Source: Herpetosiphonaceae bacterium
Lineage (GTDB): Bacteria > Chloroflexota > Chloroflexia > Chloroflexales > Kallotenuaceae
Length of the DNA stretch: 64,000 nt
Direction of reading: 5' to 3'
Assembly: GCA_013821605.1 (NCBI GenBank)
Contig: JACDGP010000012.1
Span: 1-64,000 of the forward strand
Each line of letters opens with the position of its first letter. Within the stretch, counting starts at the first letter, position 1. The notes under the pieces are model-generated. The model was not told the origin of the DNA. It did not search any database and saw only the letters and a program-made list of their open reading frames with translations. The translations under genes and the position numbers were made by a program. Below, one piece after another: positions 54,370-63,597 of this stretch.

Positions 54370-54639
54370 TCAGTCGCTTTCGGGCATCTCGTCTCGGCGG
54401 GGTGGTCTGACCCACTGCTTAGTCCGTTCCTCGGATGCACGAAACGCCAAGAAGTTCTTGCGGGCTTGCCAAAGGTGAACCGAATTCGGACCTCGTGGTC
54501 GCTCCGTTGCGGGTTGACCGTAGACTTCCGTTTCATCGTCATCTTCCCAGAAGCACACCGGACAGATATCATACCCGCCACGTTCGTCAAGGGTATAGTG
54601 ACCACAGCAAGGACACTGCTGTTTTTGTCGTTCAGTCAT
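54370..54639 (-). CDS. CPCC family cysteine-rich protein
   Basis: 89 residues with CPCCGHYTLDERGGYDICPVCFWEDD at the N-terminus, the signature of the Cys-rich CPCC family, where two CxxC pairs probably bind zinc. The rest is charged and helical (HLWQARKNFLAFRASEERT). Members are often found as small orphan genes and in toxin-immunity neighbourhoods; here it stands alone. Confidence 0.85.
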   Translation of the reverse strand: MTERQKQQCPCCGHYTLDERGGYDICPVCFWEDDDETEVYGQPATERPRGPNSVHLWQARKNFLAFRASEERTKQWVRPPRRDEMPESD

Positions 54640-54782
54640 CGTTTCCTGCTTAGTTCAAGGGTCCTTTTCATCAACCCTGACGAGAAAACGGGAAGTGTAG
54701 CACGTGACGTGTTACTGTGATACAAGTATCTTCCGAGGACGCCTACTGTTGAGAAGCCGGGTAATCGACGGCAGCAAGCGCA

Positions 54783-55250
54783 TCATTGTAGGCAGGAGCG
54801 TATGCGATCAACCATTGACTCATACTCTGGATCGCTCAATAGCACCTTCTGAGGAGCCTCTAACGTTACCCACACTGGGTAGCCCCATCGAGGGTCATTT
54901 TCATACCGCAGGATGATATGCCAATGCACGTGGGGAATGCCATTCCCCAAGCTGGCATAGTTCATCAAGTTAGGCCGAAACGCCTCGTGGACTGCCTTCG
55001 CTGCGTGATGTAGATCATCTGTGAAAGCTTTATATTCCTCAGATGTGAGTTGCTCGATCCCTGTCGCATGGCGGGGATCAAAGATCAATACGCTGTAGCC
55101 ATGAAATCGCTGATCACGATCAAGATATAAGGTTGAGACCGTAAGCTGGGCAATCTCGATCTTATAGGGGTCTGTCTTGGGACGTGGAGCACAAAGCGGA
55201 CAACGAGCACCGTTCATCCAGTTCCAAAACTCTGTCCAGGACGATCCCAT
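54783..55250 (-). CDS. HIT family nucleotide hydrolase-like protein
   Basis: 155 residues from the ATG at 55250, which has GGAGGG 6 bases upstream. A CPLC pair near the N-terminus and the histidine triad HVHWHIILRYENDPRWG are visible, with FHGYSVLIFDPRHATGIEQL as the preceding strand-helix. HIT proteins hydrolyse or transfer nucleotides from phosphoramidates and dinucleotides. The substrate is unknown. It is divergent from the second ABC operon. Confidence 0.88.
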   Translation of the reverse strand: MGSSWTEFWNWMNGARCPLCAPRPKTDPYKIEIAQLTVSTLYLDRDQRFHGYSVLIFDPRHATGIEQLTSEEYKAFTDDLHHAAKAVHEAFRPNLMNYASLGNGIPHVHWHIILRYENDPRWGYPVWVTLEAPQKVLLSDPEYESMVDRIRSCLQ

Positions 55251-55531
55251 CACCTTCCCTCCACGAGCCTGCTTTGCCCATGCTAAAAGCCAACAGTCGA
55301 TACCATCAATTATCGACACCAAGTATAGCAGCATGCTGAAAAGAACAGAACGACTGTTTTTCAGACGCGAGGCGTCGCTCGTTTAATGACCATGCCATTT
55401 AGTGGTATATTGTGAAAGTTTTCCCTACCTCTACCTAAGACGTCTTATGCGGAAGGTAGGATCAAGAATGGATAGCAATTCCTGGGTCGAAGCGATACGA
55501 TATAGTTGATTGTAATCAGGAGTTTCACTCT

Positions 55532-56638
55532 ATGAAACGTGTAACAGGGCATCGTAAATACTTAGCCTACATCGTGGTTATCCTCACTTCGCTGCTCGCC
55601 GCCTGCGGCGCTCCCGCCAGTCAAACTTCCACCGGCAGCCAAAGCGCTGCGCCGTCGGCAAGCACATCCGGCGTGAGTGCAAGTGCTGCCAGCACCACCT
55701 CTGCTGCGAGTGCAGGGCCGCTAACGACTATTCGGCTTGGCTATGTGCCGGTCATGATTTTTGCGCCCTTGTTCGTCGGCGTCGAACGTGGTTATTTCAA
55801 GCAGCAAGGCTTGGACGTCAAGCTCACGCCGGTACAAGGTGGCAGCGATTCGGTCGTGCAGTTGGCCGCCGGTAATTTCGATGTGGCGGTCGGCGGCGTA
55901 GGGGCCGGGCTGTTGAATGCGGCCAATCGGGGCGTCAAGTTTACAATTGTCGCACCGATGCATAGCGAACGACCACCCTTAACGACACCACTGGTGATCA
56001 GTGCCAAACGAACTGGTGAAATTAAGAGCGTTCAAGATCTGAAGGGCAAGAAGGTTGCGATTAACGCTACCGGTGCTGCCACGGAGTATTGGTTGGCTCA
56101 GGCGTTGGCGAAGGCCGGCTTGACCTTTAACGATATCAAGCTCACCTCGCTGGCCTTCCGCGATGTTCCGGCTGCCTTGGATAGCGGTGCCCTTGATGCA
56201 GCAATGCTCGGTGATCCGCTTGCGACGATTAATAAAGACAAAAACATCGTTTCGATTCTAAGTAATGACTTCATTAACGGCTTCACCTCGACCTTCGTGT
56301 ATATGGGTGATCCCATTCTGACCAAGAATCCGCAAGCGGCCGCCGGCTTTATGCGTGCTTATCTCAAGGCCTGTCGTGACCTCCAGGGCAACTATATGAA
56401 CCAAGATATCGCGAAGATTATCGAAAAGTACACACAGGTGCCGGCAGCGGAAATCCTGCGTAGCGCACCCGCCCAATACGATGCCAAGGGCCAGATACCG
56501 CTCGCTGATATCAATACCCTGCAGGATTACTTCTTGAAGCGTGGTGAACTAGAATATAAGACGCCGATCGACATGAGCAAGTTTGTCAACACGAGCCTGG
56601 CGACACAGGCCGCTGCTGACCTTGACCATAATCCATAA
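55532..56638 (+). CDS. ABC substrate-binding lipoprotein, NMT1/SsuA-like
   Basis: 368 residues. Lipoprotein signal with LLAAC (Cys25), a Ser/Ala/Thr stalk, then the binding domain: IRLGYVPVMIFAPLFVGVERGYFKQ, VQLAAGNFDVAVGGVGAGLLN, VQDLKGKKVAINATGAATEYW and ALDAAMLGDPLATI. First gene of a three-gene importer operon. The ligand is unknown; this family covers sulfonates, nitrate, pyrimidines and aromatic compounds. The proximity of tyrosine-degradation genes on the opposite strand does not prove a link. Confidence 0.92.
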   Translation: MKRVTGHRKYLAYIVVILTSLLAACGAPASQTSTGSQSAAPSASTSGVSASAASTTSAASAGPLTTIRLGYVPVMIFAPLFVGVERGYFKQQGLDVKLTPVQGGSDSVVQLAAGNFDVAVGGVGAGLLNAANRGVKFTIVAPMHSERPPLTTPLVISAKRTGEIKSVQDLKGKKVAINATGAATEYWLAQALAKAGLTFNDIKLTSLAFRDVPAALDSGALDAAMLGDPLATINKDKNIVSILSNDFINGFTSTFVYMGDPILTKNPQAAAGFMRAYLKACRDLQGNYMNQDIAKIIEKYTQVPAAEILRSAPAQYDAKGQIPLADINTLQDYFLKRGELEYKTPIDMSKFVNTSLATQAAADLDHNP

Positions 56639-56668
56639 CGAGCCCGGTGGCGAAAGCGAATAAGCGTA

Positions 56669-57469
56669 ATGACACCGAAGATTAATATTGATTCGCTACA
56701 GGTCATCTATCCGGGCCGTGGTCGAAACATGCCGGTTGAAGCTCTGGCAGGGGTATCACTCGCAATTGCCGATGGTGAGTTGGTGTGTGTCGTTGGGCCG
56801 AGCGGCTGTGGTAAGACGACGCTGCTCCGCATCTTAGCCGACCTGGAGCAACCTACCACAGGCCAGGCGATCATTGCACCCGATGAATCGAACCGCCCTC
56901 TGAAAGGGATGGTTTTTCAGGGCGCGGGCTTGTTTCCCTGGATGACCGTAGCCCAGAACGTAGCCTATGGTCTCCAGCTGCGGGGCGTAGCACCGCGTGA
57001 GCGTCTGACCCGCGCTCAACACTGGATCACCACGATGGGCCTTGAACGTTTCGCACAGTCATACCCGGCCCAGCTTTCCGGTGGCATGCAGCAGCGTGCC
57101 GGGCTGGCGCGCGCCTTTACCTATGATCCACAGGTCCTGCTGATGGACGAGCCCTTCGGTGCGCTTGATGCCCAGACCCGCCTCATCCTACAAGCCACGC
57201 TGCTCGATCTCTGGGAACAGGCGCGCAAGACCGTTGTATTTGTGACGCATAGTATCGAAGAAGCGCTGACGCTGGGCGACCGGGTGGTGCTGATGTCGGC
57301 GCGCCCCGGTCGCATCTTACATGAGGTCATGGTGCCCTTTGCTCGCCCGCGCGATCCGATCACGCTGCGCACCGACCCACGCTTCAGCGCGCTCTTCGCT
57401 GAGGTCTGGGGTGTCCTGCGCGCCGAGGTCGAGCACAGCAGGACGGCCGAGTTGGAGATGGCACCATGA
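56669..57469 (+). CDS. ABC transporter ATP-binding protein
   Basis: 266 residues. Walker A GPSGCGKTTLLRIL, Q-loop MVFQGAGLFPWMTV, signature LSGGMQQRAGLARAF, Walker B LLMDEPFGALDAQTRL and H-loop FVTHSIEEALTLGDRVVLM. It ends with a 4-base overlap into the permease-MenA fusion gene, so translation is coupled. Confidence 0.95.
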   Translation: MTPKINIDSLQVIYPGRGRNMPVEALAGVSLAIADGELVCVVGPSGCGKTTLLRILADLEQPTTGQAIIAPDESNRPLKGMVFQGAGLFPWMTVAQNVAYGLQLRGVAPRERLTRAQHWITTMGLERFAQSYPAQLSGGMQQRAGLARAFTYDPQVLLMDEPFGALDAQTRLILQATLLDLWEQARKTVVFVTHSIEEALTLGDRVVLMSARPGRILHEVMVPFARPRDPITLRTDPRFSALFAEVWGVLRAEVEHSRTAELEMAP

Positions 57470-59145
57470 AGCGCACGCGCACCTTATCCGTTATTGGACC
57501 ACTCGTGCTCCTCCTGCTCTGGGAAGCTGCGGTCCGCTTCGGCTGGATCAACCGTGCCTTCTTGCCCTCTCCCTCAGAGGTGTTTCATAGTCTGGGTGAG
57601 CTGATTGCGAGTGGGCAGCTGGCGCGCGACGTGTCGGTCAGCCTCATACGCATCGGTGCGGGCTTTGTGCTGGGTGCGTTGCCTGCCGTCGGCCTCGGGT
57701 TGTTAATGGGTGTGAGTCCGGTCGCGCGGGCTTTGATTCAGCCTTTCGCGGCTGCGCTTTATCCGGTGCCCAAGATTGCGCTGCTGCCGTTGATCATCGT
57801 TGTGCTCGGGCTGGGCGAGACGAGCAAGATCGCCACAATTGCCATCAGTGTCTTTTTCCTGGTGGTGCTGAATGTGTCGGCCAGCGTGCTCCAGGTTGAT
57901 AACCATTACTTTGAGGTCGCCCGCAGCTTTGGTGCGCGACCCCGTGATCTGTTCTGGACGGTCGCGCTTCCTGCCAGCTTGCCGGGCATCATGAATAGCC
58001 TTAAGCTCGGCATGGGCTTCGCCCTGACGTTGATCGTGGGCGTCGAATTTGTCGGCGCCAACGAAGGCATCGGTTGGCTGATCTGGAATGCCTACGAAGT
58101 GTATGCGATCGACCGCATGCTGGCCGGGTTGGTCGTGATTGCTCTGCTGGGCTGGCTCCTGACGGTAGCCTTAGATGAGCTAGAATACCTATTAGTGCCG
58201 TGGCAAAAACCGAGTCGGCGCATCAAGGAGGCGCGTGTGGGCAAAGGCATGGGTGTGTGGTGGAATGCGATCCGAATTTGGAGCTACACGGCGGCCACTA
58301 TTCCGGTCGTGTTAGGCGGCAGCATCGCGGCCTATGAGGGTCGCTTCCACCATCCCTGGTGGCTGCTGCTCGCCCTGATCGGTTCGATTGCGATTCAAGC
58401 CGGAACCAATCTGGTCAACGACTATTATGATTACAAAAAAGGCGCCGATGGCCCGCAGTCGCTAGGCAACGGCGGCTCGATCCGGCGTGGTGAGCTTACG
58501 CCCCGCCAAACGCTAGGGGGTGGCCTGCTAGCCTTTACCATCGGCTCGGTTATCGGGCTCTATCTGGTCTACGTGACCGGCCCGTTCATTTTCTGGCTCG
58601 GCTTGTTCAGCGTGCTGTGTGGCTACTTTTATACGGCGGGTCCCTTCGCACTGGCCTATGTTGGCCTGGGCGAGATCGCCGTCTTTATTTTCATGGGACC
58701 GGTGATGGTCATCGGCTCCTACTATGTGCAAACGCAACATGTCTCCGGGCTCGCGCTGCTGGCGTCGCTGCCGGTGGCCTGCCTGGTTGCTGCCATCCTA
58801 CATGCGAATAACCTGCGCGACCTCGACAGCGATCGACAGATCGGCAAGCGCACGCTGGCGACGTTGTTCGGGCGTGCCGGGGCCAATCTGGAATACTATG
58901 TGCTGGTCGGTGGGACCTATATTTCGCTGGCGGTGTTGGTGGTGCTCGGCCTCGTGCCCTGGCTGACGCTGATCAGCCTCCTGACGCTGCCGTTGGCAAT
59001 CCGCCTGATGCGCATCGTGGCGAATGAACATGAGCCTATTAAGCTCCAGCCCGTACTACGCCTCACTGGGAAGCTGCATATGCAATTTGGTGCGCTGTTG
59101 GTCTTAGGCTGGGTTGCGGCGTGGGCCTGGAGCACCTTTGGCTAA
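57466..59145 (+). CDS. Fusion of ABC permease and MenA-type prenyltransferase
   Basis: 559 residues in one frame. Residues 1-250 are a complete NitT/TauT permease: start LLLLLWEAAVRFGWINRAFLP, coupling loop YFEVARSFGARPRDLFWTV, end LEYLLVPWQKPSRR. Residues about 262-559 are a complete MenA/UbiA enzyme. NLVNDYYDYKKGADGPQ is the first Asp-rich motif, NNLRDLDSDRQIGKRTLAT the second, with eight or so helices. MenA attaches a polyprenyl chain to 1,4-dihydroxy-2-naphthoate in menaquinone synthesis. At the joint, AAGGAGG (58225-58231) lies 5 bases ahead of an in-frame GTG (58237), so the enzyme could also be made separately. There is no stop between the halves. The motifs fit MenA better than homogentisate prenyltransferase. 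Confidence 0.88.
   Translation: MKRTRTLSVIGPLVLLLLWEAAVRFGWINRAFLPSPSEVFHSLGELIASGQLARDVSVSLIRIGAGFVLGALPAVGLGLLMGVSPVARALIQPFAAALYPVPKIALLPLIIVVLGLGETSKIATIAISVFFLVVLNVSASVLQVDNHYFEVARSFGARPRDLFWTVALPASLPGIMNSLKLGMGFALTLIVGVEFVGANEGIGWLIWNAYEVYAIDRMLAGLVVIALLGWLLTVALDELEYLLVPWQKPSRRIKEARVGKGMGVWWNAIRIWSYTAATIPVVLGGSIAAYEGRFHHPWWLLLALIGSIAIQAGTNLVNDYYDYKKGADGPQSLGNGGSIRRGELTPRQTLGGGLLAFTIGSVIGLYLVYVTGPFIFWLGLFSVLCGYFYTAGPFALAYVGLGEIAVFIFMGPVMVIGSYYVQTQHVSGLALLASLPVACLVAAILHANNLRDLDSDRQIGKRTLATLFGRAGANLEYYVLVGGTYISLAVLVVLGLVPWLTLISLLTLPLAIRLMRIVANEHEPIKLQPVLRLTGKLHMQFGALLVLGWVAAWAWSTFG
58225..58239 (+). promoter_or_regulatory. Internal ribosome binding site and GTG start at the permease-MenA joint
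   Basis: AAGGAGG, five bases, then GTG in the fusion frame (codon 258); an ATG follows at 58249, which is 17 bases from the Shine-Dalgarno and so less likely. The site falls exactly in the hydrophilic linker, where the start of an independent MenA gene is expected. Confidence 0.7.
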
Positions 59146-59151
59146 GTCAGG

Positions 59152-60195
59152 TCACGTGCTATAAACGATCCTGTTCTTAAGGATGCCTAGTCCGGTTACT
59201 TCGAGCTCGATGATATCATCGGGCTCGAGCCAGCCACCTACGGCCTCAGGGGTGAGTTCGAGAATACAGCCGCTGCCAACGGTGCCCGAACCGATCACAT
59301 CGCCCGGATATAACGTTGCATCGCGCGAGGCCTGCGCGATCAACTGACCCCACCCGTAGTGCATCGTGTCGAGGTTGCCTTGCGAGTAGGTCCGGCCGTT
59401 CACCCGCGCCACCATGTCGAGCTGGAAGTTGGTCCCATCATTGGTGATGTAATCTTCAAGCTCGTCGGGCGTGACCAACATCGGTCCGAGCGCCGTCGCA
59501 AAATCTTTGCCCTTCGCCGGACCCATGCCCACACTCATCTCCTCTTTTTGCAGGTCACGCGCCGAAAAGTCATTCATGATCATGAAGCCCGCGATGTAGT
59601 CCCACACCTCACTCGGGTCGATATCGCGCCCTTCACGCCCGATAACACAGGCGACTTCGAGCTCATAATCGAGCTGCTCCGTGTGTGGCAACAGCAGCGG
59701 TTGGTCAGGACCGATGATCGCTTGATGGTTGCCAAAATAAAAAACCGGCTGCTTATACCAGAACGGTGGTATCGCGCGGCCCTTGGGGCGGGTATTGGCA
59801 ACATGTTGCTCGAAGGCAAAGAAGTCACGCAACGAGCGTGGTCGGGGCAAAGGTGCTAGCAGTTTCACGGCCGATCGGGGCAGCAGGAGTTCTGCCCCCC
59901 CGATCGACATGGCTCCGGCTAAATCGACGGAGTCCGGATCACCATCATCCTGCACAACATCCACCGCCCCGCCGATCTGTTCCATCACGGCATTAACGAT
60001 TTCGTTGGCCGCGTCTAAGCCAAGTCCCTCGTCACCTCCTTCGAGCAGCCGTAGCATATCCAGGTGCGTATCCTGCATATCTTCAAAGACCAGTGGCAAC
60101 GCGGCTTGCAGATCGACGACGCCATACGGCAGCAACACACCGGCGCGTGCTTCGCTGGCCCGCTCGAAGGATTGGCGAAAAGTGACAAGTTTCAT
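59152..60195 (-). CDS. Fumarylacetoacetate hydrolase family protein
   Basis: 347 residues. Core signatures: LDYELEVACVIGREGRDI with acidic metal ligands, FMIMNDFSARDLQKEEMSVG, GPAKGKDFATALGPMLVTPDE and GDVIGSGTVGSGC. The last enzyme of tyrosine breakdown, fumarylacetoacetase, belongs here, as do related hydratases and decarboxylases. Placement 1 base after the hpd gene supports the tyrosine pathway. Its stop lies 6 bases from the stop of the opposing fusion gene. Confidence 0.88.
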   Translation of the reverse strand: MKLVTFRQSFERASEARAGVLLPYGVVDLQAALPLVFEDMQDTHLDMLRLLEGGDEGLGLDAANEIVNAVMEQIGGAVDVVQDDGDPDSVDLAGAMSIGGAELLLPRSAVKLLAPLPRPRSLRDFFAFEQHVANTRPKGRAIPPFWYKQPVFYFGNHQAIIGPDQPLLLPHTEQLDYELEVACVIGREGRDIDPSEVWDYIAGFMIMNDFSARDLQKEEMSVGMGPAKGKDFATALGPMLVTPDELEDYITNDGTNFQLDMVARVNGRTYSQGNLDTMHYGWGQLIAQASRDATLYPGDVIGSGTVGSGCILELTPEAVGGWLEPDDIIELEVTGLGILKNRIVYST

Positions 60196-61323
60196 CTACA
60201 GATTACCGCGCAACTCTTGCTCACGCTCGATAGCCTGGAACAGCGCCTTGAAGTTGCCGTTACCGAAGCCCCGCGCCCCCTTGCGCTGAATAACCTCGAT
60301 AAAAACGGTTGGTCGATCCTGGAGCGGCTTGGTGAAGATTTGGAGCAAATAGCCTTCGTCGTCGCGATCAACCAGGATGTTGAGATCGCGGATCACCGTC
60401 ATATCCTCGTCGATGTGCCCGATCCGTTCGCCGAGGTCCTCATAATACGCTCCCGGTGTGCGTAGGAACTCAACACCATTGGCTTTGAGTTGGCGGACCG
60501 TCTTGATGATGTCGGAGGTCGTGAGCGCCAGATGCTGGGCTCCGGGACCGCGATAGAACTCAAGATACTCGTCGATCTGCGATTTGCGGCGGCCCTCCGC
60601 CGGCTCGTTGATCGGGAACTTAATGCGACCTGTGCCGTTTTGGACCACCTTGGACATCAAGGCCGAATACTCAGTCGAAATATCGTCGTCGGTGAACTGT
60701 TGCAGCTGGCGGAAACCTAGGGCGGTATTATAAAAATCGACCCACTCGTCCATCTTGCCGAGTTCGACATTGCCGACGATATGATCGATCGAGGCAAAGC
60801 CCACCTCGGGTGCCGGGGCCGGGTTTTGGATGCGGTTATACTGCGGCGCGAAAGCGCCGGTGTAGTCGCCGCGCTGGATAAAGGAGTGTACCGTGTCGCC
60901 GTAGGTCGCGATCGTCGCCTTAACGATCTGGCCTTTTTTACCTTCCAGTACGGTCGGCTCCATCACCGGTCGCGCACCCCGTGACACGGTCGCTTCAAAG
61001 GCGGCCCGCGCGTCGTCAACCAGCAAGGCAATATCTTTGACGCCGTCGCCATGCAGCTTCACATGCTCGGCAATCGGGCTATCGGGACTAAGTGCCGAGG
61101 TCAGGACCAAGCGAATCGTGCGCTGCTCAAGGACGAACGAACAGCGGTCGCGCACGCCGGTCTCAAGACCGGCATAAGCCAGGGGGGTAAAACCATAGGC
61201 CGTCCGGTAGTAATGGGCGGCTTGCCGGGCATTGCCGACATAAAACTCGACATAGTCAATACCCTTGAGCTGCAGGAAATCGCCTTCCTGAGCTCGGGTC
61301 ATTTCGCGTTCCGTGACTGCCAT
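60196..61323 (-). CDS. hpd: 4-hydroxyphenylpyruvate dioxygenase
   Basis: Converts 4-hydroxyphenylpyruvate to homogentisate with non-haem iron. 375 residues in two vicinal-oxygen-chelate halves. The iron ligands are the His of SIDHIVGNVELGKMDEWVDFY, the His of GPGAQHLALTTSDI and the Glu of PTVFIEVIQRKGARGFG; the last segment is diagnostic. GGAGG 10 bases before the ATG. It forms a two-gene operon with the fumarylacetoacetate hydrolase gene. Homogentisate dioxygenase and the isomerase needed between them are not in the window. Confidence 0.95.
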   Translation of the reverse strand: MAVTEREMTRAQEGDFLQLKGIDYVEFYVGNARQAAHYYRTAYGFTPLAYAGLETGVRDRCSFVLEQRTIRLVLTSALSPDSPIAEHVKLHGDGVKDIALLVDDARAAFEATVSRGARPVMEPTVLEGKKGQIVKATIATYGDTVHSFIQRGDYTGAFAPQYNRIQNPAPAPEVGFASIDHIVGNVELGKMDEWVDFYNTALGFRQLQQFTDDDISTEYSALMSKVVQNGTGRIKFPINEPAEGRRKSQIDEYLEFYRGPGAQHLALTTSDIIKTVRQLKANGVEFLRTPGAYYEDLGERIGHIDEDMTVIRDLNILVDRDDEGYLLQIFTKPLQDRPTVFIEVIQRKGARGFGNGNFKALFQAIEREQELRGNL

Positions 61324-61493
61324 AGTCAGGGCACCTCCATATAGTGTTTAGTCTATTCTACCATCCTTGGCCGCTGCTAATGCCCGGACCAGCCTTCAGG
61401 CGCTTGTGTCATGTTTTGCGCTCCGTGCTTGCGGCTGATTGTAGCAGCAACGGAATGAGCCTACAATGAAGGTAACGGAGGAAGGAAACAAGC

Positions 61494-62543
61494 TTGTTCA
61501 TTCATTTGCGGCGGCTGCGGCGGCTGCTAAACCGAGTCGCGCTGGGCCTCCTGCTGCTGCTAGGGGTCCTGGCAGCCGGCACAGTCGGCTACCACCTGAT
61601 CGAGGGCTGGGCGTGGGGCGAGGCGGCCTATGTGACGCTGCTGATCATCTCGACGCTTGGCTTCGGGCGCTTGGCACCGGCAACGCCGGCCGGTCAACTC
61701 TTGACCAGCGCCTTGATCATCTCGGGCGTGGGCACGCTCTTTTATCTGTTGAGTAATGTTGCTGAAACATTTATTGAGACCTCGCTAGGTCTAACAAAGG
61801 TACGGCGTATGGAACGCGAGATCGCGAAGCTGCGCGACCACTATATCATCTGTGGCTTAGGACGCGTGGGCCGGCGCGCGGCTCAGGAACTATCGGCACA
61901 AGACAAGTGCTTCGTGACGATCGACGCGGACGAAGCGACTGTGGCCGAGGCCCGTGATCGTGGTTGGCCCGCGATCCAAGGCGATGCTACCCACGACGAC
62001 ATCTTAAAAACTGCCGGTATCGAGCGTGCCAGTGGGCTGTTAGTGACCACCGCCTCGGATGCCACCAACGTGTTTATTACGCTCGCCGCCCGCATCTATA
62101 ACGAGCATATTGTGATCGTGGCTCGGGCGAATGAGGATGGCAGCGAGCCCAAGCTCGAAAAGGCGGGCGCAAACAAGGTGATCGCACCCGAGGCGATTGG
62201 CGGCCAGCGTATGGTTGGCCTTGTGTTGCGACCGGGTGCGACCGAGGTGATCGATACCCTGCTGCACGCCGACGACCAGGACAACTGGCTTGAACAAACA
62301 ACCGTATCTTCTGACTCAGACCTCCGTGGCCAGTCGCTCGGCGCTGCCCGGCTGGAAGATCGTACCGGTGTGCGCGTGATCGCCATTCGCCGGGCCGACG
62401 GTACCCTGGTGACCAACCCGCAGGGCGACGAGCTGATCCAGGAGCGCGACATCTTGGTCTGCGTCGGTGCGCGGGACCAATTTAGTGAGCTCGTGGCGCT
62501 CGCTCAGCCCAATCACCCTACCAACAGCCTTGCCAAAGCATAG
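61494..62543 (+). CDS. Two-helix potassium-channel-like protein with RCK domain
   Basis: 349 residues. Two membrane helices flank a pore loop with TLGFGRLAP at residues 54-62, where most channels have T-V-G-Y-G-D. A cytosolic RCK/TrkA-N domain follows (YIICGLGRVGRRAAQEL, IQGDATHDDILKTAGIERA) and a TrkA-C domain at the end (LRGQSLGAARLEDRTGVRVI). The layout is that of MthK-like gated channels. The start is TTG with AAGGA about 10 bases upstream. Selectivity for potassium is uncertain because of the filter change. Confidence 0.85.
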   Translation: MFIHLRRLRRLLNRVALGLLLLLGVLAAGTVGYHLIEGWAWGEAAYVTLLIISTLGFGRLAPATPAGQLLTSALIISGVGTLFYLLSNVAETFIETSLGLTKVRRMEREIAKLRDHYIICGLGRVGRRAAQELSAQDKCFVTIDADEATVAEARDRGWPAIQGDATHDDILKTAGIERASGLLVTTASDATNVFITLAARIYNEHIVIVARANEDGSEPKLEKAGANKVIAPEAIGGQRMVGLVLRPGATEVIDTLLHADDQDNWLEQTTVSSDSDLRGQSLGAARLEDRTGVRVIAIRRADGTLVTNPQGDELIQERDILVCVGARDQFSELVALAQPNHPTNSLAKA

Positions 62544-62550
62544 CTCCGGC

Positions 62551-63597
62551 TCACAGCAACGTCGTCTGAATCTCGTCGATAGGGATCGGAGCCGGACGGT
62601 CGAAATACGGCACGCCTAGGTGGTCGTAGGCGCGGCGGGTCGCGATACGCCCACGCGGGGTCCGTTGCAGCATACCAAGCTGAATCAAGAACGGCTCGTA
62701 CACATCCTCGACAGCATCAACCTCTTCGGCGGTCGCAGCGGCTAGAGTTGACAGGCCGACCGGCCCGCCGTTGAATAGCTCCACGATCGCTCGCAAGACG
62801 CGGCGGTCGTTTTCATCCAAGCCGAGTTGGTCGATCTCCAGTCGATCCAAAGCTTCACGCGCCACGGCCAAGGTCACGTGATCGCCCGCTTTGACCTGCG
62901 CGAAATCCCTGACACGCTTAAGGATGCGGTTGGCGATGCGCGGAGTGCCGCGCGAACGATGCGCCAGTTCCATGGAGGCATCGGGATCGATCTTCGTTTT
63001 GAGGATCTTCGCTGTGCGCGTGACGATCTGCTCCATTGCCTCAGGCGGGTAAAACTCCAGGCGGTAGACCGAGCCAAAGCGGTCGCGCAGCGGCGAGGTC
63101 AGCAGGGCCAGCCGTGTGGTCGCGCCCACGACCGTGAACTTGGGCAGCTTCAACCGCAACGCGCGTGCCGCCGGTCCTTTGCCGACCACAATATCCAGCA
63201 CCGAATCTTCCATCGCCGGGTACAACACCTCCTCGACCGCCCGCTGCAACCGGTGGACCTCGTCGATGAACAAGATGTCATCTTTTTTGAGGTTCGTCAG
63301 GATCGCGGCGAGGTCGCCCGCCCGCTCGATCGCCGGGCCGGAGGTAATGCGGATATTAACACCCATCTCGTTGGCAACGATCTGCGATAGTGTCGTTTTG
63401 CCCAGCCCGGGGGGCCCGTAGAACAACAAATGGTCCAGCGGCTCATTGCGCCCCTTGGCTGCACTGATCGCGATCTCAAGATTATTAATAACCTTGTCCT
63501 GCCCGATATACTCGGCCAGGCGCTTTGGTCGCAAACTTTTATCTACCGTCGATTCTTCGGGATGCTCGGCAGGGTCAACAATACGCTGTTCGTCCAT
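62551..63597 (-). CDS. ruvB: Holliday junction branch migration helicase RuvB
   Basis: Hexameric motor of RuvAB in recombination. 348 residues. [20 protein letters not shown], Walker [18 protein letters not shown], Walker [19 protein letters not shown], sensor [19 protein letters not shown] and the C-terminal winged helix with [20 protein letters not shown]. Length and motifs are normal. RuvA and RuvC are not in the window. Confidence 0.97.
   Translation of the reverse strand: MDEQRIVDPAEHPEESTVDKSLRPKRLAEYIGQDKVINNLEIAISAAKGRNEPLDHLLFYGPPGLGKTTLSQIVANEMGVNIRITSGPAIERAGDLAAILTNLKKDDILFIDEVHRLQRAVEEVLYPAMEDSVLDIVVGKGPAARALRLKLPKFTVVGATTRLALLTSPLRDRFGSVYRLEFYPPEAMEQIVTRTAKILKTKIDPDASMELAHRSRGTPRIANRILKRVRDFAQVKAGDHVTLAVAREALDRLEIDQLGLDENDRRVLRAIVELFNGGPVGLSTLAAATAEEVDAVEDVYEPFLIQLGMLQRTPRGRIATRRAYDHLGVPYFDRPAPIPIDEIQTTLL

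Noticed and set aside
58249-59145. Homogentisate prenyltransferase identity for the UbiA domain
   Set aside because: NDYYDYKKGAD and NNLRDLDSDRQIGKRTLA are closer to MenA; kept only as a low-interest alternative.
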